DNA from: Streptomyces fungicidicus | GTDB lineage: Bacteria > Actinomycetota > Actinomycetes > Streptomycetales > Streptomycetaceae | Length of the DNA stretch: 64,000 nt | Reading direction: 5' to 3' | Assembly: GCF_003665435.1 (NCBI RefSeq) | Contig: NZ_CP023407.1 | Span: 5,071,501-5,135,500, forward strand | Shown: piece after piece, positions 16,722-25,226 of the stretch | How positions within the stretch are numbered: position 1 is the first letter of the stretch | How the letters are laid out: every line of letters begins with the position of its first letter | Notes under the pieces: model-generated | The model's database searches: none | What the model was told of the DNA's origin: nothing | Seen by the model: the letters and a program-made list of their open reading frames with translations, nothing else | Position numbers and translations under genes: made by a program

Positions 16722-16889
16722 ATGGCGGCCATGAAGCCGCGGACGGGTGACGGCCCGCTCGAGGTGACCAAGGAGGGGCGGGGCATCGTCATGCGCGTTC
16801 CGCTCGAAGGCGGCGGTCGGCTCGTCGTCGAGCTGACCCCGGACGAGGCCGACGCGCTCGGCGACGCCCTCAAGAAGGTCGTCGGCTGA
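16722..16889 (+). CDS. DUF3117 small protein (Rv1211 homologue)
   Basis: A 55-residue protein, MAAMKPRTGDGPLEVTKEG and onward, ending DALGDALKKVVG. DUF3117 proteins are almost universal in actinobacteria and near this length; their function is unknown. The fold is likely a small beta-sheet with one C-terminal helix. ATG 16722 is preceded by AGGAAGGGG at good distance, and the frame upstream of it is not protein-like. The gene stands alone with a hairpin terminator downstream. In mycobacteria it follows tagA, as it does here apart from the inserted hydratase. Confidence 0.92.
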   Translation: MAAMKPRTGDGPLEVTKEGRGIVMRVPLEGGGRLVVELTPDEADALGDALKKVVG

Positions 16890-16916
16890 CGCGCAAGCGA
16901 CCATACCCCTTCAGTC

Positions 16917-16944
16917 GCCCCGGTGCCGCACGCGGTGCCGGGGC
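16917..16944. terminator. hairpin terminator between DUF3117 and the O-methyltransferase
   Basis: GCCCCGG at 16917-16923 pairs with CCGGGGC at 16938-16944, with further partial pairing inside. It separates two convergent genes. Confidence 0.55.
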
Positions 16945-16988
16945 GGCTGTTTGCGTACGGGCGCGAGGCGTGGAACCGGGTCCGCCGG

Positions 16989-17621
16989 TCAGCGCTTCAC
17001 GACGCAGAGGAGCCCGTCCCCGACCGGCAGCAGCGACGACACCAGTTCCGTGCTCTCGCGCACGGCCCGGACCAGCTCCCGCAGCCGCAGCACCTCGGTG
17101 GGCTGCGGTCCCGAATCCACCGTGCGGCCGTTCGCGAACATCCCTTCGAAGGCGACCAGGCCTCCCGGGCGCAGCAGACGCAACGATTCGGCGAGATAGT
17201 CCTGGTACTCCTGCCGGTCGCCGTCGCAGAAGACCAGGTCGTAGCCGGCGTCGGCGAGGCGGGGCAGGACGTCCAGCGCGCGGCCGGGGATGAAGCGGGC
17301 CCGGTTGCCGGCGAAACCGGCGTCACGGAAGGCCTGGCGGGCCGACTGCTGGTGCTCCGGCTCCTGGTCGACCGTGGTCAGCACCCCGTCGGGGCGCATC
17401 CCGTGCAGCAGGTGGATCCCGGAGACTCCGCAGCCGGTGCCGATCTCCGCGACCGCCTTGGCGTCCACGCTGGCCGCGAGCAACCGCAGCGCCGCGCCCG
17501 TGCCGGGCGACACCGAGCGCAGTCCCGCGTCGCGGGCCCGGTCACGGGCCCAGTGCAGCGCGTCGTCCTCGGCGACATAGGCGTCGGCGAACGCCCAGCT
17601 CGTCTGCCGGTTGGCGGTAAT
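16989..17621 (-). CDS. SAM-dependent O-methyltransferase (CCoAOMT-like, Rv1220c type), probable ATT start
   Basis: About 210 residues of class I methyltransferase fold: VAEIGTGCGVSGIHLL is the SAM-binding motif I, VDQEPEH motif II, YDLVFCDGDRQEY the metal- and substrate-binding region, and LRPGGLVAFEGM motif III. It resembles actinobacterial Rv1220c and the catechol/caffeoyl-CoA O-methyltransferases; the natural acceptor is unknown. The conserved N-terminus (ITANRQTSWAFADAYVAED) is preceded in frame only by ATC, GTC and other sense codons for many codons, whereas AGGAG lies exactly 6 nt before an ATT codon at 17619-17621. ATT is therefore the best start. It diverges from the sigE gene, as in mycobacteria. 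Confidence 0.85.
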   Translation of the reverse strand: MTANRQTSWAFADAYVAEDDALHWARDRARDAGLRSVSPGTGAALRLLAASVDAKAVAEIGTGCGVSGIHLLHGMRPDGVLTTVDQEPEHQQSARQAFRDAGFAGNRARFIPGRALDVLPRLADAGYDLVFCDGDRQEYQDYLAESLRLLRPGGLVAFEGMFANGRTVDSGPQPTEVLRLRELVRAVRESTELVSSLLPVGDGLLCVVKR

Positions 17622-17674
17622 GACCCTCTCCTGTCCCCGTGGGTGCCTCGGCGTGACTGTATCCGTTGGCGTCG

Positions 17675-17700
17675 GGAACCCGCAGATGGGACCGGTCGTT
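17675..17700 (+). promoter_or_regulatory. ECF-type promoter upstream of the sigE-like gene
   Basis: GGAAC (17675-17679), 18 bp, GTT (17698-17700). This matches the GGAAC/GTT consensus used by mycobacterial SigE/SigH and Streptomyces SigR-type factors, so autoregulation by the adjacent sigma factor is likely. Confidence 0.6.
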
Positions 17701-17809
17701 TGTAGGGGTGTGCAAGTGGCGCGTGCCGTGACGGGGGGAAGACGGTGGACGAGGACGCCGAGCAAGTGCTGACGCAGCCGTACGAGCCGTGGCAGCCCAG
17801 ATCAAATTC

Positions 17810-17838
17810 TTGTAAAACCGCTTATCCGGAGCTAACGG
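17810..17838 (+). promoter_or_regulatory. second, AT-rich promoter close to the sigE-like start codon
   Basis: TTGTAA (17810-17815), 17 bp, TAACGG (17833-17838), in the only AT-rich patch nearby. A transcript would begin about 5 nt before ATG 17850. Confidence 0.45.
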
Positions 17839-17849
17839 GCGAGGTGGCT

Positions 17850-18623
17850 ATGGTAGGGGCTCCACTGGACACCACCAGAGCTGATAGGGGAGGTGCGGCT
17901 GCGCCTGTGGATCGCGGAGGAGTGCTGCGGCGCATCCTCGGATCGGCGGGCAGGCCGAAATCCGTGAACAACACCGCTGCTGACCAAGACCACGCCGGCG
18001 ACCCGGCCCAGACCGCGACCTTCTCCAGCGACGCGGACGGGCAGGCGTGGACTCCGCCCACCTGGGAGGAGATCGTCAGCATGCACAGCGGCCGGGTGTA
18101 CCGGCTCGCCTATCGCCTCACCGGCAACCAGCACGACGCCGAGGACCTCACCCAGGAGGTCTTCGTCCGCGTCTTCCGCTCCCTGTCGACGTACACGCCG
18201 GGCACCTTCGAGGGCTGGCTGCACCGCATCACCACCAACCTATTCCTGGACATGGTCCGCCGCAAGCAGCGGATCCGCTTCGACGCGCTCGGCGACGACG
18301 CGGCCGAGCGGCTCGCCAGCAAGGAGCCCTCGCCCCAGCAGGTCTTCAACGACGCGCACTTCGACGCGGACGTCCAGCAGGCCCTCGACACCCTCGCCCC
18401 CGAGTTCCGCGCCGCCGTCGTCCTGTGCGACATCGAGGGCCTCTCGTACGAGGAGATCGCGGCCACCCTGGGCGTCAAGCTCGGCACCGTCCGGTCCCGC
18501 ATCCACCGCGGCCGTTCCCAGCTGCGCAAGGCACTCGCGCACCGCTCGCCCCAGGCACGTGCGGAGCGCCGCTCCTTCGTGCCGCGTGTTCCCGCACTGG
18601 GAGGAGGGGGCGCGAGCGCGTGA
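17850..18623 (+). CDS. sigE: ECF sigma factor, orthologue of mycobacterial SigE
   Basis: RNA polymerase sigma factor of 257 residues. Sigma-2 spans about 75-142 (GRVYRLAYRLTGNQHDAEDLTQE, then TFEGWLHRITTNLFLDMVRRK) and sigma-4 about 190-245 (APEFRAAVVLCDIEGLSYEE and GVKLGTVRSRIHRGR). It lies in the order sigE-rseA-htrA-tatB seen in M. tuberculosis Rv1221-Rv1224, where the factor answers envelope stress. ATG 17850 follows GAGGTGG. An in-frame GTG at 17745, with GGGGGGAAG upstream, would add 35 residues, but that stretch uses AT-rich codons unlike the rest and contains a promoter-like sequence. Both starts could be used. The symbol follows the mycobacterial gene; Streptomyces uses sigE for another factor. 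Confidence 0.93.
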   Translation: MVGAPLDTTRADRGGAAAPVDRGGVLRRILGSAGRPKSVNNTAADQDHAGDPAQTATFSSDADGQAWTPPTWEEIVSMHSGRVYRLAYRLTGNQHDAEDLTQEVFVRVFRSLSTYTPGTFEGWLHRITTNLFLDMVRRKQRIRFDALGDDAAERLASKEPSPQQVFNDAHFDADVQQALDTLAPEFRAAVVLCDIEGLSYEEIAATLGVKLGTVRSRIHRGRSQLRKALAHRSPQARAERRSFVPRVPALGGGGASA

Positions 18624-19573
18624 GCGGTTCACAGCCGAAGTCCGCCGAGGGACACCTCGCGGAGCAGCATCTGGGAGACCGACTCTCCGCCCTGGTGGAC
18701 GGGGAGCTCGGTCATGACGCGCGCGAGCGCGTACTGGCGCACGTCGCCACCTGTGCCAAGTGCAAGGCCGAGGTGGACGCGCAGCGCCGTCTGAAGAACG
18801 TCTTCGCGGCGGCGGCGCCCCCGCCGCCCTCCGAGAGCTTCCTGGCCCGCCTCCAGGGGCTGCCGGCCGGGGGAGACCTGGGCGACGGCGGTTCGCCGCT
18901 GGGCGGCGCGGGCCTGCCGGGCGGCACGCCCGGGCGGTTCGGCGGCGGCTCCGGAGTCTTCGGGACCAGGCGGAACGAGCGCTTCGAGTTCGCGTACACG
19001 CCCGTCCGCGGACACGAGCCCGGGCCTGCGGCGGTGGACGGCCGGGGCTTCGGCATCCACGACGTCAGCCGTCACGACCACGACCGCACGTCCTCGCGGG
19101 GGCTGCGGTTCGCGTTCGTGGCCGCCGGGGCGGTGTCGCTGGCCGCGATCGCGCTGGGCGGGGTCACCACGAGCGCGCCCACCGACGCGGAGGCGCGCGG
19201 CTCGGGCAAGGGCAGCAACGTGACGCCGATGCGCACCCAGGGCACGGGCGCGGCGATTCCCGACTCCCAGCGGCGCCGCGGCGTCGGGCCCCTGCTGGGC
19301 CAGCTGGCGGGCGGCAGCGCGCCGGCCGAGACCCCCGCGGCGCCGACCGCGGCCTCCGCGCCGCTGCTGCCCGGGGTTCCGCCCCCGCCGCAGCGCCACC
19401 CCAGCCTGGGCACGCCGACGACGGGCGGTGCGACGGTCATGTCTCCCCTGATACAGCCGCTCACCTCCACCCCGCCGCTCACGCTGACCGCATGGGTCTC
19501 CTCCGCCACGCTCCGGGACCCCGGCCTGGTCACCGCGGCCCCCACGGCGGCTCCGCCGCCCACGGCCCGCTGA
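18620..19573 (+). CDS. rseA: zinc-containing anti-sigma factor RseA-like
   Basis: A 317-residue single-pass membrane protein partnered with the preceding sigma factor; its GTG overlaps the sigma stop. Residues about 20-55 form the zinc anti-sigma domain with H-x3-C-x2-C in LAHVATCAKCK. A Gly/Pro-rich linker leads to a membrane helix at about 160-182 (FAFVAAGAVSLAAIALGGVT), and the exported tail of some 130 residues is Pro/Ala/Thr-rich. In mycobacteria the equivalent RseA releases SigE after phosphorylation and ClpC1P2 proteolysis; redox sensing through the Cys pair is also possible. The long disordered exported tail could sense envelope damage. Coupled expression sets the stoichiometry with SigE. 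Confidence 0.9.
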   Translation: MSGSQPKSAEGHLAEQHLGDRLSALVDGELGHDARERVLAHVATCAKCKAEVDAQRRLKNVFAAAAPPPPSESFLARLQGLPAGGDLGDGGSPLGGAGLPGGTPGRFGGGSGVFGTRRNERFEFAYTPVRGHEPGPAAVDGRGFGIHDVSRHDHDRTSSRGLRFAFVAAGAVSLAAIALGGVTTSAPTDAEARGSGKGSNVTPMRTQGTGAAIPDSQRRRGVGPLLGQLAGGSAPAETPAAPTAASAPLLPGVPPPPQRHPSLGTPTTGGATVMSPLIQPLTSTPPLTLTAWVSSATLRDPGLVTAAPTAAPPPTAR

Positions 19574-19685
19574 ACCGTTCCGTGCGCGTGGGCGCGCGAA
19601 CCTGATTGAATCCAGGAGGCGCGCGCCCAGGCCCACCCGGCCGGGCGCCGAGCCACGGAGCAAGTAGTCCAGCTGTGGGGAGAGC

Positions 19686-21887
19686 ATGAACGAGGGGAAG
19701 CCGGGCCCATCGGGGGAGGAGCCGGCCGCGAGTCCCGGGGGACCCGACGGCGACTTCGAACTGGCCCGCCCGGACCGCGAGCGGGCCGTCGTCGGCGACG
19801 ACCACGAGGGCGACTACGAACTGGACCGGCCCCTGAGGCCCGAGAGCGACCCGGGCGAGCCCCTCGCCCCCGACGCCTCCGCGGCCGCTGCCGGCGGGGA
19901 CGACGCCCGCACCGAGTCCGCCCCGGACGAGCCGCCGACGGCGGCGGCCTTCGCGCCCCCCGCACACGGGCAGCAGAGGCCCCTGCACGACCCGGACCCC
20001 TACAGCACCCCGCCGTACGGCGAACCGGGCCCCTGGGCCCCCGCCCCACCCGTCCAGCACCCGGCTGCCACCCCCGCCCACGGAATCCACACCCACCAGG
20101 CGCCCCAGGACACGACACCTTTCGGCGCCGGCACGCCACAGACCACCGCCGCGGCCCCCCACGACACCGCCACACACCCCGGTGCAGCCCCGGCCCCCCA
20201 GGACCCCCCGCCCTTCGGCGCTCCCGCACAACACGGCACGCACCCGTCGGCCCCCGCCGCCCAGGACGCCGCGCCTTTCGGTGTTCCCGCGCCGCAGGGC
20301 GCCGCGACGGCACCGCATGAGGCTGCCCCGCAGCACGGCGCGCCTCCGGTGGCCCCCGTCGCCCAGGACGCCGCGCCCTTTGGCGCCCCCGCGCCAACGT
20401 CACCGCACGAGGCTGCCGCACAGCACGGTGTGCCCTCAGCGACCCCCGCCGCCCTGGACACGGCGCCCCTTGGCGCTCCAGCGCCGCAAGGCAACCCGAC
20501 AGCACCGGGCGAGACTGCCGCGCTGCACGGCGCGCCGGCGGCACCGCACGAAGCTGCCGCGCGGCAGGACGCCGGGGCGTTCGGTGGTTCTGGGGGGTCG
20601 GGCGGCGTGCCGGGTGACGGCGTGGCTGTCGCGGCCATTCCCGCGCAGGCGCACCCGGGCGCCCAGGACGCGTCGGCCGCCGATCCCTGGGGGCGTTACG
20701 ACCCCTGGGCCGCGGCGGCCGCCGCGGCGCCGTTGCAGCACGCCGGGCCCGCCGTGGTCAGCGAGAAGCAGAAGCGCCGCCGTGCCCGGCGGGTGCTCGT
20801 CGGGGCCGCCCTGACGCTCGCGCTGGTGTCCGGCGTCATCGGCGGCGCGGTAGGCGTCTACCTGGAGCGCAACGGGGGCGTGGGGACCGTGGAGCTCCCC
20901 CAGGCCGGCAAGGAGGCGTCCGAACGCGACCCCGGCAGTGTCGCCGGCATCGCCGCGCAGGCGCTCCCCAGCGTCGTCACCCTGCACGTCAGCGGCTCCG
21001 GCGAGGCCGGCACCGGCACCGGCTTCGTGCTCGACGGCCGCGGCCACATCCTCACCAACAACCACGTCGTCGAGCCCGCCGGCGACAACGGCGACATCAC
21101 CGTCACCTTCAACAGCGGCGACACCGCCGAAGCCACCGTCGTCGGCCGCGACAGCGGCTACGACCTGGCCGTCGTGAAGGTGAAGGGCGTCAGCGGACTC
21201 ACCCCCCTGCCGCTCGGCAACTCCGACAACGTGCGGGTCGGCGACCCCGTCGTCGCCATCGGCGCCCCCTTCGACCTGGCCGGCACCGTCACCTCCGGCA
21301 TCATCAGCGCCAGGGAGCGGCCGATCACCGCCGGCGGCGAGAAGGGCGACGGCAGCGACGTGTCGTACGTCGACGCCCTGCAGACCGACGCCCCGATCAA
21401 CCCCGGCAACTCCGGCGGCCCCCTGCTGGACGCCCGGGCCCGGGTGGTCGGCATCAACTCGGCCATCCGCTCCGCCGACGGCGCCGCCACCCCGGACGGC
21501 GGCCAGTCCGGCTCCATAGGGCTCGGCTTCGCCATCCCCATCAACCAGGGCAAGCGCGTCGCCGAGGAGCTGATCAACACCGGGAAGGCGGTCCACCCGG
21601 TGATCGGCATCACCCTCGACATGGACTACAGCGGCGACGGCGCCCGCGTCGCCGCCAAGGGCGGTGACGGCGGCCCTCCGGTCAGCACCGGAGGCCCCGG
21701 CGCCAGGGCCGGGATCAAGGCCGGCGACGTCATCACCGAGGTCGACGGACGGCGCGTCCACTCCGGCGAGGAGCTCATCGTCAAGACCCGCGCCCACCGC
21801 CCCGGGGACCGACTGGAACTCACCCTGGAACGGGACGGCGAGGAGCGCACGGTCACCCTGACGCTCGGTTCGTCGGGTGGCGGCTGA
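19686..21887 (+). CDS. htrA: HtrA/DegP-like serine protease with long disordered cytoplasmic region
   Basis: A 733-residue S1C protease. Residues 1-360 are cytoplasmic and low in complexity, with imperfect repeats built on AQDAAPFGxPAPQG and PHEAAxQHG. One membrane helix lies at about 368-395. The exported trypsin-like domain carries the triad H460 (TNNHVVEP), D493 (SGYDLAVVKV) and S576 (NPGNSGGPLL), and a single PDZ domain follows (AGIKAGDVITEVDGRRV). It degrades or refolds damaged envelope proteins and, in mycobacteria, acts in the SigE stress loop. ATG start with GGGGAGAG 5 nt upstream. It follows the anti-sigma gene by 112 nt. Confidence 0.94.
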   Translation: MNEGKPGPSGEEPAASPGGPDGDFELARPDRERAVVGDDHEGDYELDRPLRPESDPGEPLAPDASAAAAGGDDARTESAPDEPPTAAAFAPPAHGQQRPLHDPDPYSTPPYGEPGPWAPAPPVQHPAATPAHGIHTHQAPQDTTPFGAGTPQTTAAAPHDTATHPGAAPAPQDPPPFGAPAQHGTHPSAPAAQDAAPFGVPAPQGAATAPHEAAPQHGAPPVAPVAQDAAPFGAPAPTSPHEAAAQHGVPSATPAALDTAPLGAPAPQGNPTAPGETAALHGAPAAPHEAAARQDAGAFGGSGGSGGVPGDGVAVAAIPAQAHPGAQDASAADPWGRYDPWAAAAAAAPLQHAGPAVVSEKQKRRRARRVLVGAALTLALVSGVIGGAVGVYLERNGGVGTVELPQAGKEASERDPGSVAGIAAQALPSVVTLHVSGSGEAGTGTGFVLDGRGHILTNNHVVEPAGDNGDITVTFNSGDTAEATVVGRDSGYDLAVVKVKGVSGLTPLPLGNSDNVRVGDPVVAIGAPFDLAGTVTSGIISARERPITAGGEKGDGSDVSYVDALQTDAPINPGNSGGPLLDARARVVGINSAIRSADGAATPDGGQSGSIGLGFAIPINQGKRVAEELINTGKAVHPVIGITLDMDYSGDGARVAAKGGDGGPPVSTGGPGARAGIKAGDVITEVDGRRVHSGEELIVKTRAHRPGDRLELTLERDGEERTVTLTLGSSGGG

Positions 21888-22023
21888 CGGATGCGTGGCA
21901 CGCGGGCCGCAGGGACAGTACCGGTCGCCAGGGGTGGCCGGGTACCGTGGACCCGGCCCGGACCACGGATGACCGCAGGCCGCCCCGAGGGCCGGGGACC
22001 GAAGGCATCGCGAGGAGCTTCAG

Positions 22024-22473
22024 GTGTTCAATGACATAGGTGCGCTCGAGCTGGTGACGCTCATCGTCCTCGCCGTGCTCGTCTTCGGTCCGGAGAAGCT
22101 CCCCAAGGTCATCCAGGACGTGACGCGCACGATAAGGAAGATCCGGGACTTCTCGGAGAGCGCCAAGCAGGACATCCGGCAGGAACTCGGCCCGGAGTTC
22201 AAAGACTTCGAGTTCGAGGACCTCAACCCCAAGACGTTCATCCGCAAGCAGCTGGACAACGACGACCTGGGGCTCAAGGAGATCCGCAGCGGCTTCGACC
22301 TGAAGAAGGAGATGGCCGAGGTCACGGACGCCGTCCACGGCCGCGACAGCGACCCCTCCTCCTCGTCGTCCCCGGCCTCCCCCGGATCGACCGGTGGACG
22401 CGTGGACATGACCAAGAAGCCCGAGCCCCCGGCGGCCGGCGAGCGCCCGCCGTTCGACATGGACGCCACCTGA
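22024..22473 (+). CDS. tatB: Sec-independent protein translocase component TatB
   Basis: A 149-residue protein with one N-terminal membrane helix starting FNDIGALELVTLIVLAVLVFGPEKLP, the hallmark of TatA/TatB, followed by an amphipathic helix and a long charged cytoplasmic domain. The Glu in the helix (ALELVTL), the FGPEKLPK hinge and the length point to TatB rather than TatA. It helps TatC recognise twin-arginine substrates. GTG start with GAGGAG 6 nt upstream. The htrA-tatB order matches Rv1223-Rv1224; tatA and tatC are elsewhere. A weak GC hairpin at 22482-22505 follows. Confidence 0.93.
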   Translation: MFNDIGALELVTLIVLAVLVFGPEKLPKVIQDVTRTIRKIRDFSESAKQDIRQELGPEFKDFEFEDLNPKTFIRKQLDNDDLGLKEIRSGFDLKKEMAEVTDAVHGRDSDPSSSSSPASPGSTGGRVDMTKKPEPPAAGERPPFDMDAT

Positions 22474-22710
22474 GCCGGTAAGCGCGGGACCCCGTGCCCC
22501 CGCGCAAGGCGTCCCCCACGTGACGCGTTTCATACTCCACCCGGGCTGCGCAAAGGCCTGATCAGCGCCTCCGTGCGGCCCATGCACGGGCCGATTTCCC
22601 GGCCGGTGGCGGCAAGGTGGCTATGCTGCCGAGTTGTTGTGCGGAACGGACGAGTACGCCCGAAGGGGGGCGGGCCGCCCGGTCCGACGAGAACGAGGAG
22701 GCGTCCGGGC

Positions 22711-23382
22711 ATGGAGACGACTAGTTCGGCAGTCGCGCAGGCGCCGGCCGCGGAGGACGGACCACACGTCCCCGCCCGGCGTACGGTCGACGGCTACCTG
22801 CGTGCGCCCTTCCCCTGGTACGGCCTGGACGAGGCCTTCACGGGCCCGCGCTGGCTGATGCAGGTCGGACTGGCGGCCGAGGGCACCGTCGAGCACGGAT
22901 CGGTCGGGCACGGCGACGAGCCCTCGGTGCGCAGCGAGTACACGGCAGGGGCCGACCAGGAGGCCAAGGAGAAGTTCGCGGTCGTGGTGACCGTGGCCGC
23001 CAACCCGGTGCGCCGCAGCGCCGACGGCACCGGTCTGCTGGAGGCCACCTCGGTCTCCTCCGCCGCCTGGCTGGCCGGCGTGGGGCTGCTGTCCTTCACC
23101 TGGCCCGGCCAGATGGACCACTCCCTGCGCGACGACTGGCTGGACCAGCAGACCGAGACCGCCTGGGTGCTCGCCGACGACCTGGAGGGCGAGGACTGGT
23201 CGACGCTGTCGCTGCCCGTGGACGGGGTGCCGACGCCGTTCCACTACCGGGAGTCCGAGTTCGGCTGGGTGCTCGCCGGTTCCACGCAGGCGGGGGTGCA
23301 CGTGGGCGCGTACGGCAGGGGTATGAGCGCGTACGGCCTCGGCTTCGCCGTGGTCAAGGACATCACGGCCTACGAGGCCTGA
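22711..23382 (+). CDS. conserved hypothetical protein
   Basis: A 223-residue soluble protein starting METTSSAVAQAPAAEDGPHVPAR and ending FAVVKDITAYEA. It has no signal peptide, membrane helix or recognisable catalytic motif. The body is rich in Trp and acidic residues (PFPWYGLDEAFTGPRWLM, SAAWLAGVGLLSFTWPGQMDHSL) and looks like a single alpha/beta domain. The ATG is preceded by GAGGAGG. Genes at this position, between tatB and mrp, are to my recollection conserved in Streptomyces without known function. Confidence 0.75.
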   Translation: METTSSAVAQAPAAEDGPHVPARRTVDGYLRAPFPWYGLDEAFTGPRWLMQVGLAAEGTVEHGSVGHGDEPSVRSEYTAGADQEAKEKFAVVVTVAANPVRRSADGTGLLEATSVSSAAWLAGVGLLSFTWPGQMDHSLRDDWLDQQTETAWVLADDLEGEDWSTLSLPVDGVPTPFHYRESEFGWVLAGSTQAGVHVGAYGRGMSAYGLGFAVVKDITAYEA

Positions 23383-23390
23383 GCGGGGTA

Positions 23391-23431
23391 CGCGGAAGGG
23401 CGCCGTCCGGGGTGGACGGCGCCCTTCCGCG
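23391..23431. terminator. strong bidirectional terminator
   Basis: Perfect 18-bp arms from CGCGGAAGGG at 23391 to its complement ending at 23431, with a 5-nt loop GGGGT. It lies between the converging hypothetical and mrp genes. Confidence 0.85.
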
Positions 23432-23440
23432 TGAGTGCCC

Positions 23441-24574
23441 TCAGAACTTGTTGCGCGGGGTGATCCCCAGGGACATGCCCGACAGGCCCCGCTGCCGCCC
23501 GCCCAGCTTGCCGGCGATCGAGCGGAGCGCCGAGCCCGCGGGGGAGTCGGGGTCGGACAGCACCACGGGCTTGCCCTCGTCGCCGCCCTCGCGCAGCCGG
23601 ACGTCGATCGGGATGGCGCCGAGCACCGGGACGCTCGCACCGGTGGTCCGGGTCAGGCCGTCGGCGACCGACTGGCCCCCGCCGGTGCCGAAGACGTCGA
23701 CCATCTCGCCGCAGTGCGGGCACGGCAGGCCCGACATGTTCTCCACCACGCCGACGATCTTCTGGTGCGTCTGCACGGCGATGGACCCCGCGCGCTCGGC
23801 GACCTCGGCCGCCGCCTGCTGGGGCGTGGTGACGACCAGGATCTCGGCGTTCGGCACCAGCTGGGCCACGGAGATCGCGATGTCGCCGGTGCCGGGCGGC
23901 AGGTCGAGCAGCAGCACGTCGAGGTCGCCCCAGTACACGTCCGCGAGGAACTGCTGGAGCGCGCGGTGCAGCATCGGGCCGCGCCACACCACGGGGGCGT
24001 TGCCCGGGGTGAACATGCCGATGGAGATGACCTTCACGCCGTTCGCGGACGGCGGCATGATCATGTTCTCGACCTGGGTGGGGCGGCCCTCGGCGCCCAG
24101 CATGCGCGGCACCGAGTGGCCGTAGATGTCGGCGTCCACGACGCCGACCTTCAGTCCGTCGGCCGCCATCGCCGCCGCCAGGTTCACGGTCACGGAGGAC
24201 TTGCCGACGCCGCCCTTGCCGGACGCGACCGCGTAGACCCGGGTCAGGCTGCCCGGCTTGGCGAAGGGCACCTCGCGCTCGGTCTGGCCGCCGCGCAGGG
24301 CGCTCGCCAGCTCCTTGCGCTGCTCGTCGCTCATGACGTCCAGCGTCACGTCGACCCGGGTGACACCCTCGACCCCGGAGACCGCGTCCGTCACACGCTG
24401 CGTGATGGTGTCCCGCATGGGGCAGCCGGAGACCGTCAGGTACACGGTGACCGCGACCGCCCCGTCCGCCCCGATCTCCACCGATTTGACCATCCCGAGC
24501 TCGGTGATGGGCCGGTTGATCTCGGGGTCGTTCACCGTCGCCAGTGCCTCGCGCACCGCGTCTTCCGTAGCCAT
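23441..24574 (-). CDS. mrp: Mrp/ApbC-type iron-sulfur cluster carrier P-loop ATPase
   Basis: A 377-residue cytoplasmic protein. An N-terminal DUF59/MIP18 domain (EALATVNDPEINRPITELGMV) precedes the ATPase domain with the deviant Walker A VASGKGGVGKSSVT and the Walker B LDLPPGTGD. The CxxC pair that bridges an Fe-S cluster in the dimer is visible in GLPCPHCGEMVD. It transfers Fe-S clusters to apoproteins. ATG 24574 has no strong ribosome site, and a TACCAT -10-like hexamer lies 8 nt upstream, so translation may be leaderless. The same order, tatB then mrp, occurs in mycobacteria (Rv1229c). Confidence 0.93.
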   Translation of the reverse strand: MATEDAVREALATVNDPEINRPITELGMVKSVEIGADGAVAVTVYLTVSGCPMRDTITQRVTDAVSGVEGVTRVDVTLDVMSDEQRKELASALRGGQTEREVPFAKPGSLTRVYAVASGKGGVGKSSVTVNLAAAMAADGLKVGVVDADIYGHSVPRMLGAEGRPTQVENMIMPPSANGVKVISIGMFTPGNAPVVWRGPMLHRALQQFLADVYWGDLDVLLLDLPPGTGDIAISVAQLVPNAEILVVTTPQQAAAEVAERAGSIAVQTHQKIVGVVENMSGLPCPHCGEMVDVFGTGGGQSVADGLTRTTGASVPVLGAIPIDVRLREGGDEGKPVVLSDPDSPAGSALRSIAGKLGGRQRGLSGMSLGITPRNKF

Positions 24575-24617
24575 AAGGACGATGGTACGGCTCCGGGTAC
24601 ACCCGCGGGTAAGTACG

Positions 24618-25226
24618 TCAGCGGTCGTCTGCGTCACGTCCCGGCGGGTGTTCCGCCCGCATCGCCGGGAAGGAACCCTGATGGTCCTTGTGCCCGTTCT
24701 GCCGTCCCTCCAGCTCCTTGACCATGTCCTGCAGCTCCGAGCGGATCCAGTCCCGGGTGGCCACCTCCCCGAGCCCGATCCGCAGGGCCGCGATCTCCCG
24801 GGTCAGGTACTCGGTGTCCGCGATCGACCGCTCGTTCTGCTTGCGGTCCTGCTCGAGGTTGACCCGGTCCCGGTCGTCCTGCCTGTTCTGCGCGAGGAGG
24901 ATCAGCGGGGCCGCGTAGGACGCCTGCAGGGACAGCATCAGGGTCAGGAAGATGAACGGGTACTGGTCGAAGCGCAGGCTCTGCGGCGCTGACACGTTCC
25001 ACACCACCCACAGGATGATGACGACCGTCATCCAGACGATGAACCGCCCGGTGCCCAGGAACCGCGCGATGCGCTCCGAGAGCCGCCCGAAGGCCTCCGG
25101 GTCCCACTCGGGCAGGAACCGGCGCCGGGGGGCGCGCGGCTGGTCCAGACGGGGCGCCCGGGGCCGTCCCGCGGCGGTGGCGCCCACCGGTACGCGCTCG
25201 CGTACGCCCTCGCGCTCAGGAGCCAT
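24618..25226 (-). CDS. DUF1003 membrane protein
   Basis: A 202-residue protein with a basic Arg/Pro-rich N-terminus, two membrane helices (FIVWMTVVIILWVVWNV and PFIFLTLMLSLQASYAAPLILL) and a charged helical C-terminus (QNRQDDRDRVNLEQDRKQNERSI). These are the conserved blocks of DUF1003, a family of unknown role. Its start overlaps the end of the MgtE-N/CBS gene by 11 nt, so the two are co-translated. The pairing suggests a role in divalent-cation or membrane homeostasis, but nothing in the sequence proves it. Confidence 0.88.
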   Translation of the reverse strand: MAPEREGVRERVPVGATAAGRPRAPRLDQPRAPRRRFLPEWDPEAFGRLSERIARFLGTGRFIVWMTVVIILWVVWNVSAPQSLRFDQYPFIFLTLMLSLQASYAAPLILLAQNRQDDRDRVNLEQDRKQNERSIADTEYLTREIAALRIGLGEVATRDWIRSELQDMVKELEGRQNGHKDHQGSFPAMRAEHPPGRDADDR

